Of a stretch of 44,974 nt of DNA, positions 25,528 through 35,055 are shown piece after piece. A program made the position numbers and the translations under genes. This DNA is from Bacteroidia bacterium. Lineage in GTDB: Bacteria; Bacteroidota; Bacteroidia; Flavobacteriales; Flavobacteriaceae. How positions within the stretch are numbered: the stretch's first letter is position 1; each line of letters starts with the position of its first letter. Below the pieces are notes generated by a model. That model saw only the letters and a list, made by a program, of their open reading frames with translations, did no database searches and was not told where the DNA came from. The stretch covers positions 1-44,974 of the forward strand of contig JAUIIU010000016.1 in NCBI GenBank assembly GCA_030431695.1, given 5' to 3'.

Positions 25528-28359
25528 ATGGTAAAAACGGAGGATTTTATTGAAGTTTTAGGGGCGAGGGTCCATAATCTGAAGGACATAGACGTCCGTA
25601 TTCCGCGTGAGAACCTAGTGGTCATCACCGGTCTTTCGGGAAGCGGAAAATCATCTCTTGCCTTCGATACCATCTATGCCGAAGGTCAGCGCCGCTATAT
25701 CGAAACCTTCTCGGCCTACGCCCGACAATTCCTCGGAAACCTGGAACGTCCGGATGTGGATAAGATCGACGGCCTGTCCCCGGTCATCGCCATTGAACAA
25801 AAGACCACGAGCAGGAGTCCGAGATCTACCGTTGGCACCATCACAGAGATCTACGATTTCCTTCGTCTCTTCTATGCCCGTGCCAGTGATGCCTATAGTT
25901 ACAACACGGGTGAAAAGATGGTGAGTTACAGCGATGAGCAGATCAAGCAACTCATCATAAAAGAGTTCGAAGGGAAGAAAGTGAGCGTTCTGGCCCCAGT
26001 AGTGCGTTCCAGGAAGGGTCATTACAGGGAACTCTTCGAACAAATAGCCAAGCAGGGGTTTCTGAAAGTCCGGGTAGATGGTGAAGTCCTCGATATCGTG
26101 AAAGGGATGCGTATCGATCGCTATAAAACACACGACATAGAGATCGTTATTGATAGACTCAAGATCTCCGAAGACAGCGACAAGGACAAAAGGCTCACCG
26201 AAACCATACTCACTGCCATGTACCACGGGGATGACGTACTTATGGTGCTAGATAACGAAACCGACGAAATTCGGTTTTTCAGCAGGTCGCTTATGTGTCC
26301 GACATCCGGCATCTCCTACCCAAATCCCGAGCCGAACAATTTTTCGTTCAATTCTCCCAAGGGTATGTGCCCTACCTGTAAAGGTTTGGGTGAATTACAC
26401 GAAGTGAACCTGGACAAAATAGTTCCGGACAAGAGCCTATCCATAAAACAAGGTGCGCTGGCTCCTCACGGACCGCAAAAGAGTAACTGGGTATTCAAAC
26501 AACTCGAACTGATTGCAGAGCGATTCAAATTCCAACTGAGTGATCCTTTCAATTCGATTCCCGAAGAGGCAAAAGAAATGATCTTTCACGGTGGGAACGA
26601 AAAGTTTGAAGTGGAATCCAAAACGCTTGGGATAACACGGAGTTACAAGATAGATTTCGAAGGGGTGGCTACATTTCTTCAAAGTACCTTCGAAGCCAAC
26701 GAGTCCAAATCACTGAGACGCTGGGCCAAAGAATACATGGATAAAATCCAATGCCCCGAATGCGGAGGCAGCCGTCTGCGAAAAGAATCTCTTTATTTCA
26801 AGGTGAATGGTAAGAACATCGCTGAATTGGCTCACATGGACGTGGTGGAACTAGCCGAATGGTTTGAAGACCTGGAAAACCACCTGAGCGAAACGCAGCT
26901 TAAAATCGCTTCGGAAATAATTAAAGAAGTAAGGAACAGGTTACAATTCCTTGTGGATGTGGGGCTTACATATCTTGCCTTGGATCGAAGCTCTAAGTCC
27001 TTATCAGGAGGAGAAGCGCAGAGGATCAGGCTTGCAACCCAAATAGGATCACAGCTTGTAGGAGTACTTTATATCCTTGATGAGCCCAGTATCGGACTAC
27101 ACCAGCGGGACAATCAAAAACTTATTCATTCCCTGATCTCGCTCAAGGAGATAGGCAATTCGGTGATTGTCGTCGAACATGACAAGGACATGATCGAACA
27201 TGCCGATTATGTGATCGATATCGGTCCTGCTGCAGGACTTCACGGTGGCGAGATCGTTTCAGAAGGAACCCCGGAGGAGATTCAGAAACACGATACATTA
27301 ACTTCCTCCTACCTGCGCGGAAGCAGGGAAATTGAAATTCCAAAGGAAAGAAGAGCGGGCAATGGAAAAAGCCTGGTGCTCGAAGGAGCCACCGGCAACA
27401 ACCTCAAGGATATTGCGGTTAGCTTCCCTCTCGGAACCATGATAGGGGTCACAGGTGTGTCGGGTTCAGGGAAATCCACCCTGATCAATGAAACCCTCTA
27501 CCCTATCCTGAATGCACATTTCTTCAACGGGGTTAAGAAACCGATGCCGTACAAGAAGATAAGCGGACTTAAAAATATCGATAAGGTGATCGACATCAAC
27601 CAGTCCCCGATCGGTCGTACCCCCAGGTCCAATCCTGCCACCTATACCGGCGTCTTTTCAGAGATACGTTCGTTATTCGCTAAACTTCCCGAAGCCCAGA
27701 TACGTGGATACAAACCGGGAAGGTTCAGTTTCAACGTGGCCGGCGGACGTTGTGAAACCTGTAAGGGTGGTGGTTTGAAGGTGATAGAGATGAACTTCCT
27801 TCCGGATGTGTACGTGGAATGTGAGACCTGCCAGGGAAAACGATTCAACCGGGAAACTCTCGAGATCCGATATAAGGGCCATTCTATCTACGATGTGCTT
27901 GAGATGACCATCGAAGAGGCCTGTGAATTCTTCGAACATATTCCGAAGATATACCGTAAACTAAAAACGATCAAGGATGTTGGGTTGGGCTATATCACCC
28001 TGGGGCAGCAATCAACGACGCTTTCAGGCGGTGAGGCGCAGCGGATCAAACTCGCGGCAGAGTTGTCCAAGCGCGACACAGGCAACACCTTCTACATACT
28101 CGATGAACCCACGACCGGCCTGCATTTCGAGGATATCCGGGTACTGCTGCTGGTACTGAATAAACTCGTGGACAAGGGAAATACCGTGCTGATCATTGAA
28201 CACAACCTGGACGTGATCAAAACCGTGGATCACGTTATCGACATAGGTCCCGAAGGTGGTAAAAAAGGAGGAACCATCATGGCCGTAGGAACGCCCGAAG
28301 AGATCGTAGCCGGGAAAAAGGGCTACACCTCGGATTTCCTTAAAAAAGAACTACATTAG
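25528..28359 (+). CDS. uvrA: Excinuclease ABC subunit UvrA
   Basis: UvrA is the damage-recognition ATPase of nucleotide-excision repair; it loads UvrB onto lesions. The 943-residue length is normal. Two ABC modules are present, each with Walker A ([14 protein letters not shown] near 34 and [14 protein letters not shown] near 650) and an LSGGEAQRI signature. Zinc-binding Cys motifs are CPTCKGLGE with CPECGGSR in the first half and [10 protein letters not shown] with CETCQGKRF in the second. I choose ATG 25528 over an in-frame TTG at 25519. A LOG-family gene follows after 16 nt, probably in the same transcript. Confidence 0.98.
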   Translation: MVKTEDFIEVLGARVHNLKDIDVRIPRENLVVITGLSGSGKSSLAFDTIYAEGQRRYIETFSAYARQFLGNLERPDVDKIDGLSPVIAIEQKTTSRSPRSTVGTITEIYDFLRLFYARASDAYSYNTGEKMVSYSDEQIKQLIIKEFEGKKVSVLAPVVRSRKGHYRELFEQIAKQGFLKVRVDGEVLDIVKGMRIDRYKTHDIEIVIDRLKISEDSDKDKRLTETILTAMYHGDDVLMVLDNETDEIRFFSRSLMCPTSGISYPNPEPNNFSFNSPKGMCPTCKGLGELHEVNLDKIVPDKSLSIKQGALAPHGPQKSNWVFKQLELIAERFKFQLSDPFNSIPEEAKEMIFHGGNEKFEVESKTLGITRSYKIDFEGVATFLQSTFEANESKSLRRWAKEYMDKIQCPECGGSRLRKESLYFKVNGKNIAELAHMDVVELAEWFEDLENHLSETQLKIASEIIKEVRNRLQFLVDVGLTYLALDRSSKSLSGGEAQRIRLATQIGSQLVGVLYILDEPSIGLHQRDNQKLIHSLISLKEIGNSVIVVEHDKDMIEHADYVIDIGPAAGLHGGEIVSEGTPEEIQKHDTLTSSYLRGSREIEIPKERRAGNGKSLVLEGATGNNLKDIAVSFPLGTMIGVTGVSGSGKSTLINETLYPILNAHFFNGVKKPMPYKKISGLKNIDKVIDINQSPIGRTPRSNPATYTGVFSEIRSLFAKLPEAQIRGYKPGRFSFNVAGGRCETCKGGGLKVIEMNFLPDVYVECETCQGKRFNRETLEIRYKGHSIYDVLEMTIEEACEFFEHIPKIYRKLKTIKDVGLGYITLGQQSTTLSGGEAQRIKLAAELSKRDTGNTFYILDEPTTGLHFEDIRVLLLVLNKLVDKGNTVLIIEHNLDVIKTVDHVIDIGPEGGKKGGTIMAVGTPEEIVAGKKGYTSDFLKKELH

Positions 28360-28375
28360 AGCCTTATTAACAGTA

Positions 28376-29065
28376 ATGAGAAGCGAAAGTAAACACAAGA
28401 ACTGGAATGAAGTAAAGACCAACGATTCCTGGGCGATCTTCAAGATCATGGGAGAGTTCGTTGGCGGGTATGAAAAATTGAGTCGGATTGGCCCCTGTGT
28501 TTCCATCTTCGGATCGGCGCGAACCAAACCGGACCATAAATACTATAAGTTAGCCGAACGTATTGCAAAGAAGATCACCGAGCACGGATACGGTATCATT
28601 ACGGGTGGCGGCCCCGGGATCATGGAGGCGGGTAACCGAGGAGCTCACCTGGCAGGTGGAACTTCCGTAGGACTCAATATCACCTTACCTTTTGAGCAGC
28701 ACGACAACCCGTATATCGACAGCGACAAGAGTATCGATTTCGATTATTTCTTTGTGCGGAAAGTCATGTTCGTGAAATATTCACAGGGATTTGTCGTCAT
28801 GCCAGGCGGATTCGGTACGTTGGACGAATTCTTTGAAGCCTTCACACTTATCCAAACACATAAGATAGAACGTTTTCCGCTTATACTTGTTGGAACGGAA
28901 TTCTGGACCGGATTGATGGATTGGATCAAACAGACCGTACTGCTGGATAACGGCAATATCAGTCCGGAGGACCTGGACCTTGTCCACATTGTGGATACGG
29001 AGGACGAAGTCCTGGATATCCTCAACGAATTTTACAATAAGTACAATCTCAGTCCGAACTTCTAA
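28376..29065 (+). CDS. LOG-family (TIGR00730) Rossmann-fold nucleotide-binding protein
   Basis: The 229-residue protein has the two diagnostic LOG motifs: GGGPGIMEAGNRGAH near residue 80 and PGGFGTLDEFFEAFT near residue 142. Members historically called lysine decarboxylase are now known mostly as cytokinin-riboside 5'-monophosphate phosphoribohydrolases or AMP nucleosidase-like proteins. The bacterial physiological role is unclear. It follows uvrA by 16 nt, so co-transcription is likely, though a repair role is not implied. The N-terminal 35 residues (ESKHKNWNEVKTNDSWAIFK) are a helical extension typical of Bacteroidota members. Confidence 0.93.
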   Translation: MRSESKHKNWNEVKTNDSWAIFKIMGEFVGGYEKLSRIGPCVSIFGSARTKPDHKYYKLAERIAKKITEHGYGIITGGGPGIMEAGNRGAHLAGGTSVGLNITLPFEQHDNPYIDSDKSIDFDYFFVRKVMFVKYSQGFVVMPGGFGTLDEFFEAFTLIQTHKIERFPLILVGTEFWTGLMDWIKQTVLLDNGNISPEDLDLVHIVDTEDEVLDILNEFYNKYNLSPNF

Positions 29066-29209
29066 CTTGCAGCTGCGTTTCATGATCTTCCGACTACCAA
29101 ATTGGATCCTAATGCTATTCGCAAACGGCAGATTTTTTGCAAGAGGGCAGCATATACAGGTGGGGAAATCCGCATTGTTCTTGTTCTATTCTAAAACACT
29201 GAAGCATAA

Positions 29210-32032
29210 TTGAATTTGAGGTGGTTGCTACATACTGCGTTATTTGTACTCTTCGGAATGATCCCGTTATGTGCGCAACACTCTATCACTATAGATGCCG
29301 AACTCATCCCGGCGCAAAATAAACTGAATAACTCCCAGGAGGTAGTTTACATTAACACTTCCGAAGATTTACTCACAGAAATATATTTTTTCGATTGGGC
29401 CAACAGTTTTTCCAGTAAAACCACGCCACTTGCGAAGCGATTTGCAGAGAACTACGACAGTTCGTTTCACTTCGAAAAGAAGGAGGACAGAGGGTTTACG
29501 GAAATATTCAGCATAAGTAACGAGAGCAACGAACCACTTTCATGGGAACGAGGTGAGGCGGTGGACATACTGAAAGTGAGCCTGTATAAACCCCTGGCAC
29601 CGGGCGAATCCTGCACCCTGAAAATGTTGTATTCGGTAAAACTGCCGAACGATAAATTTACACGCTACGGTGTGACCAGGGAAGGAAATTTCAATCTCAG
29701 GTATTGGTTCCTTTCACCCGCTGATTACAATGGAAAGTGGCAGGTGTACAGCAATAAGAACACCGAAGACCTGTTGCTTTCTCCGTCCGATTTCCGCATT
29801 ACACTCACAACACCATCGGCTTTTAAAGTAACTACCGACCTTAACGTACAGACTTCGGGAATCTCCGGGAATAAACGAATTTCTTTGCTTCAGGGTAGCC
29901 AGCGAATGAAAGCCAATATATTCCTGGAAAAGCGACTGAACTATGAAACGGTAGTCACAGACCGGCTCGAACTGATCACCGATATGAAGGACAAGAAGGT
30001 GAATTCGACCATGCGGGCCCTCACTGTGGACCGAATCACACAATTCCTGGCCGAAAAATTAGGTCCTTACCCGTTTCCGAAGATGGTGGTAAGCGAGGTG
30101 GAATACCGAAACAACCCGGTCTACGGCCTGAACCAACTACCGGATTTCATCAGTCCGTTCCCCGACGGCTTCGAGTACGATATGGAACTGCTGAAAACAG
30201 CGACTGCCAATTATCTTGAAAACTCGCTGGTGCTGCACCCAAGAGAAGATTACTGGCTTTACAGTGCTATCCAGATCTACCTGATGATGGAGTATGTGGA
30301 CACCTATTATCCAAATATGAAACTGCTGGGAACGCTGAGTAATTTCTGGATCATCAACTGGTCTCATGCCTCCGATCTTGAATTCAACGACCAGTATCCC
30401 CTCCTCTACCTCAACATGGCGAGGAACAACCTGCATCAATCTTTAACAACTCCAAAGGACTCACTAACAAAATTCAACAAGAATATTGCAAACGGTTATT
30501 ACGGTGGAGACGGTTTGCATTACCTGTCCGATTACCTCGGAAAGGACGCCCTCCATAAAGCCATATCCGGATTCTACCAGAAATCATTATTGAAAAAAAC
30601 TTCTTCGGAAGATTTCCGACTGGAACTCCGGCAACACACGGACCTGCCGGTGGATTGGTTCTTCGACAGTTATGTAGCCGAACGAACTACCATCGATTTC
30701 AAGATCACCAAAGTGAAGAAACTTGGCGACTCCCTCGACGTTAGCATACGTAACCGCAGGGAACATGCCATGCCGGTATCCTTGTATGGTGTGAACAAGG
30801 ATAGTACAGTATTCAAACAATGGATCGCACCCGTGGATAGTGTGGTTACAGTTCGCGTGCCTTCTGAGAATGTTCGGAAACTGGTGCTTAACAAAGAGGC
30901 AAATATTCCGGAATACAACCAAAGGAACAATACAAAGAACCTGAATGGTTTACTGAACAGGCCAATTCAATTCCGACTATTCCAGGATGTCGAGGACCCA
31001 AAATACAACCAGCTTTTCTTCATGCCGGTTTTCGAGTATAATCTTTACGATGGCTTTACAATTGGTCCGAAATTGTACAACAAGACCGTCCTTCCGAAAG
31101 GAATCCATTACAAGGTAGAACCTCAGTTCGGGTTCAGGTCCAAGACCCTCGTGGGCAATGGTTCGATCATCTATACCCAGCCCTACCCGGGTAAACTCTT
31201 CGCTATGCGAATTGGCCTTAGCGGAAGTTATTTTTCCTACGACAACGGACTGTTCTACAAGCGATTCACTCCTTTCCTGAGACTTGCATTTCGGCAAAAG
31301 GATCTTCGGGATAATGAAAAACAATTCATCAACATCAGGAATGTAAATGTCTCAAGGGACAGCAACCCCAATGACCCCGACCAGGAACCTAATTACAGCG
31401 TGTTGAACGTTCAGTATGTGTTCTCCAACCCAAACCTGATCCATTATTTCCGAAGTGCGCTGGACTATCAATTGGCAAGAGACTTTTCAAAGATCTCGGC
31501 CACTTTTGAGTATCGAAAATTATTTCTGAACAACCGACAGCTGAACCTGCGTTTCTTTGCAGGGGCCTTCCTGTTCAACCATTCACCGAGGGACGACGAC
31601 TACTTTAGTTTTGCTCTCGACCGACCCACAGACTACCTCTTCGATTACAACTACTACGGGAGAAGCGAGGCCAGTGGATTGTTCAGTCAGCAGATCATCA
31701 TTGCCGAAGGTGGCTTCAAATCAAAGCTGCAGCCTGCATTCGCAAATAGCTGGATGATGACCATGAATGCCAGCACCAATATCTGGAAATGGGTATATGC
31801 CTACGGTGATGTTGGATTGGTCCACAACCGCGGAGTGGGCGGAGGAACCGAAGCCGTTTACGATACCGGAGTTCGTCTCAGCCTGGTGGCCGATTATTTC
31901 GAAGTGTTCTTCCCGCTCTATTCAAACCTCGGTTGGGAACCCGGCCTGGGGAATTACGACCAGCGCATAAGATTTATAGTAACTTTAAGTCCGAAAACCC
32001 TCCTGAGTCTGTTCACGAGAGAGTGGTATTGA
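29210..32032 (+). CDS. M1-peptidase-like surface protein without HExxH, with a C-terminal beta-barrel
   Basis: The product has 940 residues. A TAA immediately precedes the frame and the first ATG is codon 17, inside the signal peptide, so a TTG start at 29210 is preferred (MNLRWLLHTALFVLFGMIPLCAQ). Residues about 25-250 resemble the beta-rich N-terminal domain of M1 aminopeptidases, and LGPYPFPKMVVSEVEYRNNPVYGLNQLP (284-311) resembles the approach to the active site. Where HExxH is expected the sequence reads LLKTATANYLENS, and the usual WLxEG segment reads YWLYSAIQIY, so zinc ligands appear lost. From about residue 585 alternating strands to the terminal TREWY indicate an outer-membrane barrel. 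I infer a non-peptidase role. The small gene at 32042 follows after 9 nt. Confidence 0.8.
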   Translation: MNLRWLLHTALFVLFGMIPLCAQHSITIDAELIPAQNKLNNSQEVVYINTSEDLLTEIYFFDWANSFSSKTTPLAKRFAENYDSSFHFEKKEDRGFTEIFSISNESNEPLSWERGEAVDILKVSLYKPLAPGESCTLKMLYSVKLPNDKFTRYGVTREGNFNLRYWFLSPADYNGKWQVYSNKNTEDLLLSPSDFRITLTTPSAFKVTTDLNVQTSGISGNKRISLLQGSQRMKANIFLEKRLNYETVVTDRLELITDMKDKKVNSTMRALTVDRITQFLAEKLGPYPFPKMVVSEVEYRNNPVYGLNQLPDFISPFPDGFEYDMELLKTATANYLENSLVLHPREDYWLYSAIQIYLMMEYVDTYYPNMKLLGTLSNFWIINWSHASDLEFNDQYPLLYLNMARNNLHQSLTTPKDSLTKFNKNIANGYYGGDGLHYLSDYLGKDALHKAISGFYQKSLLKKTSSEDFRLELRQHTDLPVDWFFDSYVAERTTIDFKITKVKKLGDSLDVSIRNRREHAMPVSLYGVNKDSTVFKQWIAPVDSVVTVRVPSENVRKLVLNKEANIPEYNQRNNTKNLNGLLNRPIQFRLFQDVEDPKYNQLFFMPVFEYNLYDGFTIGPKLYNKTVLPKGIHYKVEPQFGFRSKTLVGNGSIIYTQPYPGKLFAMRIGLSGSYFSYDNGLFYKRFTPFLRLAFRQKDLRDNEKQFINIRNVNVSRDSNPNDPDQEPNYSVLNVQYVFSNPNLIHYFRSALDYQLARDFSKISATFEYRKLFLNNRQLNLRFFAGAFLFNHSPRDDDYFSFALDRPTDYLFDYNYYGRSEASGLFSQQIIIAEGGFKSKLQPAFANSWMMTMNASTNIWKWVYAYGDVGLVHNRGVGGGTEAVYDTGVRLSLVADYFEVFFPLYSNLGWEPGLGNYDQRIRFIVTLSPKTLLSLFTREWY

Positions 32033-32041
32033 TCCTTCAGC

Positions 32042-32260
32042 ATGAAAACATTTCTAAACGATTGGCGCCTTATCATCCTGCTATGCCTTACGCTTGGACT
32101 TGCACCTTATTACCCGGAGCCACACTTGTGGGGAAAGATCCGATGGATTGCCGGTGGTGCGGTTGGAATGAAACCGATGGACTGGTTTGATACCCTCTGG
32201 CATTCGTTGCCATTCTTTTTGCTGATTCGATTAATATTTATTAAATTGATAAAAAAGTAA
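32042..32260 (+). CDS. Small inner-membrane protein of unknown function
   Basis: This 72-residue protein has two hydrophobic segments (residues 9-22 and 55-70) flanking the polar loop YYPEPHLWGKIRWIAGGAVGMKPMDWFDTLWH. The start ATG at 32042 lies 9 nt after the stop of the M1-like barrel gene, so it is probably the last gene of that unit. The ordered Trp and Pro residues in the loop look conserved and make chance unlikely. I do not recognise a named family. Confidence 0.7.
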   Translation: MKTFLNDWRLIILLCLTLGLAPYYPEPHLWGKIRWIAGGAVGMKPMDWFDTLWHSLPFFLLIRLIFIKLIKK

Positions 32261-32313
32261 GTAATTATAGCTAATTCGTTGATTTATTCTCAATTTTTTA
32301 GCATTTTCGGCCG

Positions 32314-32344
32314 TTGTATTTTTCGATGGTATTTACTACTTTTG
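32314..32344 (+). promoter_or_regulatory. Promoter of the E1 dehydrogenase gene
   Basis: TTG at 32314-32316 is followed after 20 nt by TACTTTTG at 32337-32344, a full match to TTG-N17-23-TAnnTTTG. The ATG follows 20 nt downstream at 32365. This is one of the two best promoters in the window. Confidence 0.65.
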
Positions 32345-32364
32345 TTTTGATCAATTCCTAGTCC

Positions 32365-34779
32365 ATGCAAACAAATCCTGATACAGATAAGAACCTTTCT
32401 TTTGATGATTTTAAATCTGAAGTTATCAATGATTACAGGATAGCGGTCACCAGTAGGGAATGTAGCCTGTTGGGCCGGCGCGAGGTACTTACCGGGAAGG
32501 CGAAGTTCGGGATTTTTGGGGACGGAAAGGAAGTGCCGCAACTGGCATGGGCCAAAGTGTTCCGAGATGGCGACTGGCGAAGCGGTTACTATCGCGACCA
32601 GACCTTCATGATGTCGATAGGTAAGCTAACCGTCGAACAGTTCTTTGCAGGCCTGTATGCACATACCGAGATCGATGCGGATCCTATGAGTGCGGGCAGA
32701 CAGATGGGGGGGCATTTTACCACTCACAGCCTGAACGAAGACGGAAGCTGGAAGGACCTTACAGCTCAAAAGAACAGCAGCCCGGACATCTCTCCCACGG
32801 CCGGACAAATGCCAAGATTACTGGGGTTGGCACAGGCTTCCAAGATGTTCCGAAACGATCCCGCCCTGAAACACCTCACAAATTTTTCCGTCAATGGGAA
32901 TGAGGTTGCCTGGGGTACCATTGGAAACGCCAGCACCAGCGAAGGACTGTTTTGGGAGACTATAAACGCGGCAGGAGTACTGCAGGTTCCTATGGTGATG
33001 TGTGTTTGGGACGATGAGTACGGTATTTCGGTTCACGCGAAGCACCAGACAACCAAGGAGAACATATCGGAAATTCTTTCTGGATTTCAACGAACGGAAA
33101 CAGAGAACGGATACGAGATCATTCGCGTAGCCGGTTGGGACTACCCGGCACTCATCGAAGCCTTTCAAAAAGCAAGCGCAGTGGCCAGGGAAGAACATGT
33201 ACCGGTCCTTATTCATGTTAGGGAACTTACACAGCCCCAGGGGCACTCCACCAGTGGTTCCCACGAAAGATATAAAAGCGATGAGCGCCTTGCGTGGGAA
33301 CGAGAGTACGATTGTAATCTCAAAATGCGGGAATGGATGATCGCCAGTAACCTGGCTACCGCTGAAGAACTGGATGCACTTGAGAAAACGATAAAAAAAG
33401 AGGTAAGGGATGCCAAAAAAGATTCCTGGCAAGCCTTTATGCTGCCACAGCAGAAAGAACAGCAGGAAGCCCTCACACTTATCGGGAACCTGGCGGAGAA
33501 TTCGCCCAACCGCATCTTTATTGAAAAACTTGGCAAAGAGCTTCAATCTCAGAAAGAACCACTTCGAAGGGATATAATGGCCATTGCCCGAAAGGCGCTG
33601 AGGTATGTTGTCTCTGAAGATTCTACGGAAAAAAAGCAATTGCAGGACTGGATCGATAATTATTTTGAGATCCTCCAACCTAAATACAGTTCTCACCTTT
33701 ACTCCGAAATGCCGAACAAGGCCACCAACATAGCTGAGGTACTCCCTTCCTACAATGAGGACGCTGCCGAGGTAGACGGCAGGGTTGTGCTAAGAGATAA
33801 CTTCGATCACATCTTCAGCAATTACCCGGAAACCATGGTCTTTGGGGAAGACAGTGGTGAGATCGGTGATGTGAACCAGGGACTTGAAGGCCTACAGGCC
33901 AAGCACGGCAAACATCGGGTAGCCGATACAGGCATCCGTGAGGCAACGATACTCGGACAGGGAATCGGATTGGCCATGAGGGGATTACGGCCAATCGCAG
34001 AGATCCAGTACCTTGATTATATACTTTACTGCCTTCAGATCATGAGTGACGACCTGGCAACGGTGCGATACAGAACGCTTGGCAAACAAAAGGCACCATT
34101 GATCGTACGAACCCGTGGTCATCGCCTGGAAGGAATCTGGCATAGTGGTTCACAGATGGCAGGACTGATCCATCTGCTGCGGGGAATGTATATACTGGTA
34201 CCAAGGAACATGACCAAGGCCGCCGGATTCTACAACACCTTGTTGCAAAGCGACGAACCTGCTGTGATCGTAGAATGCCTCAACGGTTACCGATTAAAGG
34301 AAAAAATGCCTACCAACCTGGGCGAATTCCGAACGCCTATCGGTGTGGTGGAAACGGTAAAAGAAGGAACCGATATCACCCTGGTTTCCTACGGAAGCAC
34401 CCTGAGAGTTGTGGAAGAAGCCGCTCGGGACCTGCTTCAGCTGGGGATCGACGCAGAGATCATCGATGTGCAATCACTGCTACCACTTGATCTCGATCAT
34501 AGAATGGTGGAAAGTGTCAAAAAGACAAACAGGCTGCTCGTGATCGATGAGGACGTTCCAGGAGGTGCTTCAGCGTATATTCTGAATCATATCCTGGATG
34601 AGCAAGGTGGTTATCGCTACCTGGACAGTAAGCCGCAGGCGCTTACCGCAAGGGACCACAGGCCTCCATATGGTACGGACGGAGACTATTTTTCCAAGCC
34701 TTCGGCAGAAGATGTGTTTGAAAAGGTGTATGCGATCATGCACGAATCCAATCCGGGTGATTTTCCGAAACTGAGATAA
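32365..34779 (+). CDS. Fused alpha/beta thiamine-diphosphate 2-oxoacid dehydrogenase E1
   Basis: This 804-residue protein joins both E1 subunits that are separate in many bacteria. The alpha half (1-380) has the ThDP motif WGTIGNASTSEGLFWETINAAG and HSTSGSHERYKSDERL. The beta half (450-804) has VFGEDSGEIGDVNQGLEGL, DTGIREATILGQGIGLAM and the transketolase C-terminal domain (TLVSYGSTLRVVEEAARDL). E1 decarboxylates a 2-oxoacid and passes the acyl group to lipoyl-E2. The layout matches Bacteroidota proteins annotated as branched-chain (2-oxoisovalerate) E1, but substrate specificity cannot be fixed here. No E2 or E3 gene is adjacent. Confidence 0.9.
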   Translation: MQTNPDTDKNLSFDDFKSEVINDYRIAVTSRECSLLGRREVLTGKAKFGIFGDGKEVPQLAWAKVFRDGDWRSGYYRDQTFMMSIGKLTVEQFFAGLYAHTEIDADPMSAGRQMGGHFTTHSLNEDGSWKDLTAQKNSSPDISPTAGQMPRLLGLAQASKMFRNDPALKHLTNFSVNGNEVAWGTIGNASTSEGLFWETINAAGVLQVPMVMCVWDDEYGISVHAKHQTTKENISEILSGFQRTETENGYEIIRVAGWDYPALIEAFQKASAVAREEHVPVLIHVRELTQPQGHSTSGSHERYKSDERLAWEREYDCNLKMREWMIASNLATAEELDALEKTIKKEVRDAKKDSWQAFMLPQQKEQQEALTLIGNLAENSPNRIFIEKLGKELQSQKEPLRRDIMAIARKALRYVVSEDSTEKKQLQDWIDNYFEILQPKYSSHLYSEMPNKATNIAEVLPSYNEDAAEVDGRVVLRDNFDHIFSNYPETMVFGEDSGEIGDVNQGLEGLQAKHGKHRVADTGIREATILGQGIGLAMRGLRPIAEIQYLDYILYCLQIMSDDLATVRYRTLGKQKAPLIVRTRGHRLEGIWHSGSQMAGLIHLLRGMYILVPRNMTKAAGFYNTLLQSDEPAVIVECLNGYRLKEKMPTNLGEFRTPIGVVETVKEGTDITLVSYGSTLRVVEEAARDLLQLGIDAEIIDVQSLLPLDLDHRMVESVKKTNRLLVIDEDVPGGASAYILNHILDEQGGYRYLDSKPQALTARDHRPPYGTDGDYFSKPSAEDVFEKVYAIMHESNPGDFPKLR

Positions 34780-34936
34780 TTCTTCAGAAAAAAACACAAT
34801 AAAATTTCTTTTATTCAGAAATTATCAGATATTTGAAACAGTAATTCAGCTAAAAACAAGTGATGTTACTTTCCAATCTATTTAATAATAACAATAATAA
34901 CGGAATGCCGTAGCAAAAACTTGTCGCGATATATTG

Positions 34937-34971
34937 CCCGTCAGGTTTTGTGATCTGACGGGTTTTTTTTT
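34937..34971 (+). terminator. Strong intrinsic terminator
   Basis: A perfect 8-bp stem, CCCGTCAG (34937-34944) with CTGACGGG (34955-34962), closes a 10-nt loop and is followed by nine T residues (34963-34971). It lies 157 nt after the E1 stop, so it ends either that message, with a long 3' UTR, or a short independent RNA. A weaker hairpin, AATTTCT with AGAAATT, sits at 34803-34823. Two 5-bp hairpins (34977-34993 and 35001-35025) follow before asnB. No coding gene is visible in 34780-35055. Confidence 0.9.
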
Positions 34972-35055
34972 GAATCGTAGACCTGTGATCTACAGCAAAA
35001 GCCACAATTTTATAAAGCAGGTGGCTCAACTAACTAACGAATAAAGAATAAAACT

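Noticed and set aside
28980-29213. A 77-codon frame overlapping the 3' end of the LOG-family gene
   Set aside because: Most of it is antiphase to a clear coding gene. Only the last 43 codons lie outside, and these are reported as a low-interest possibility.
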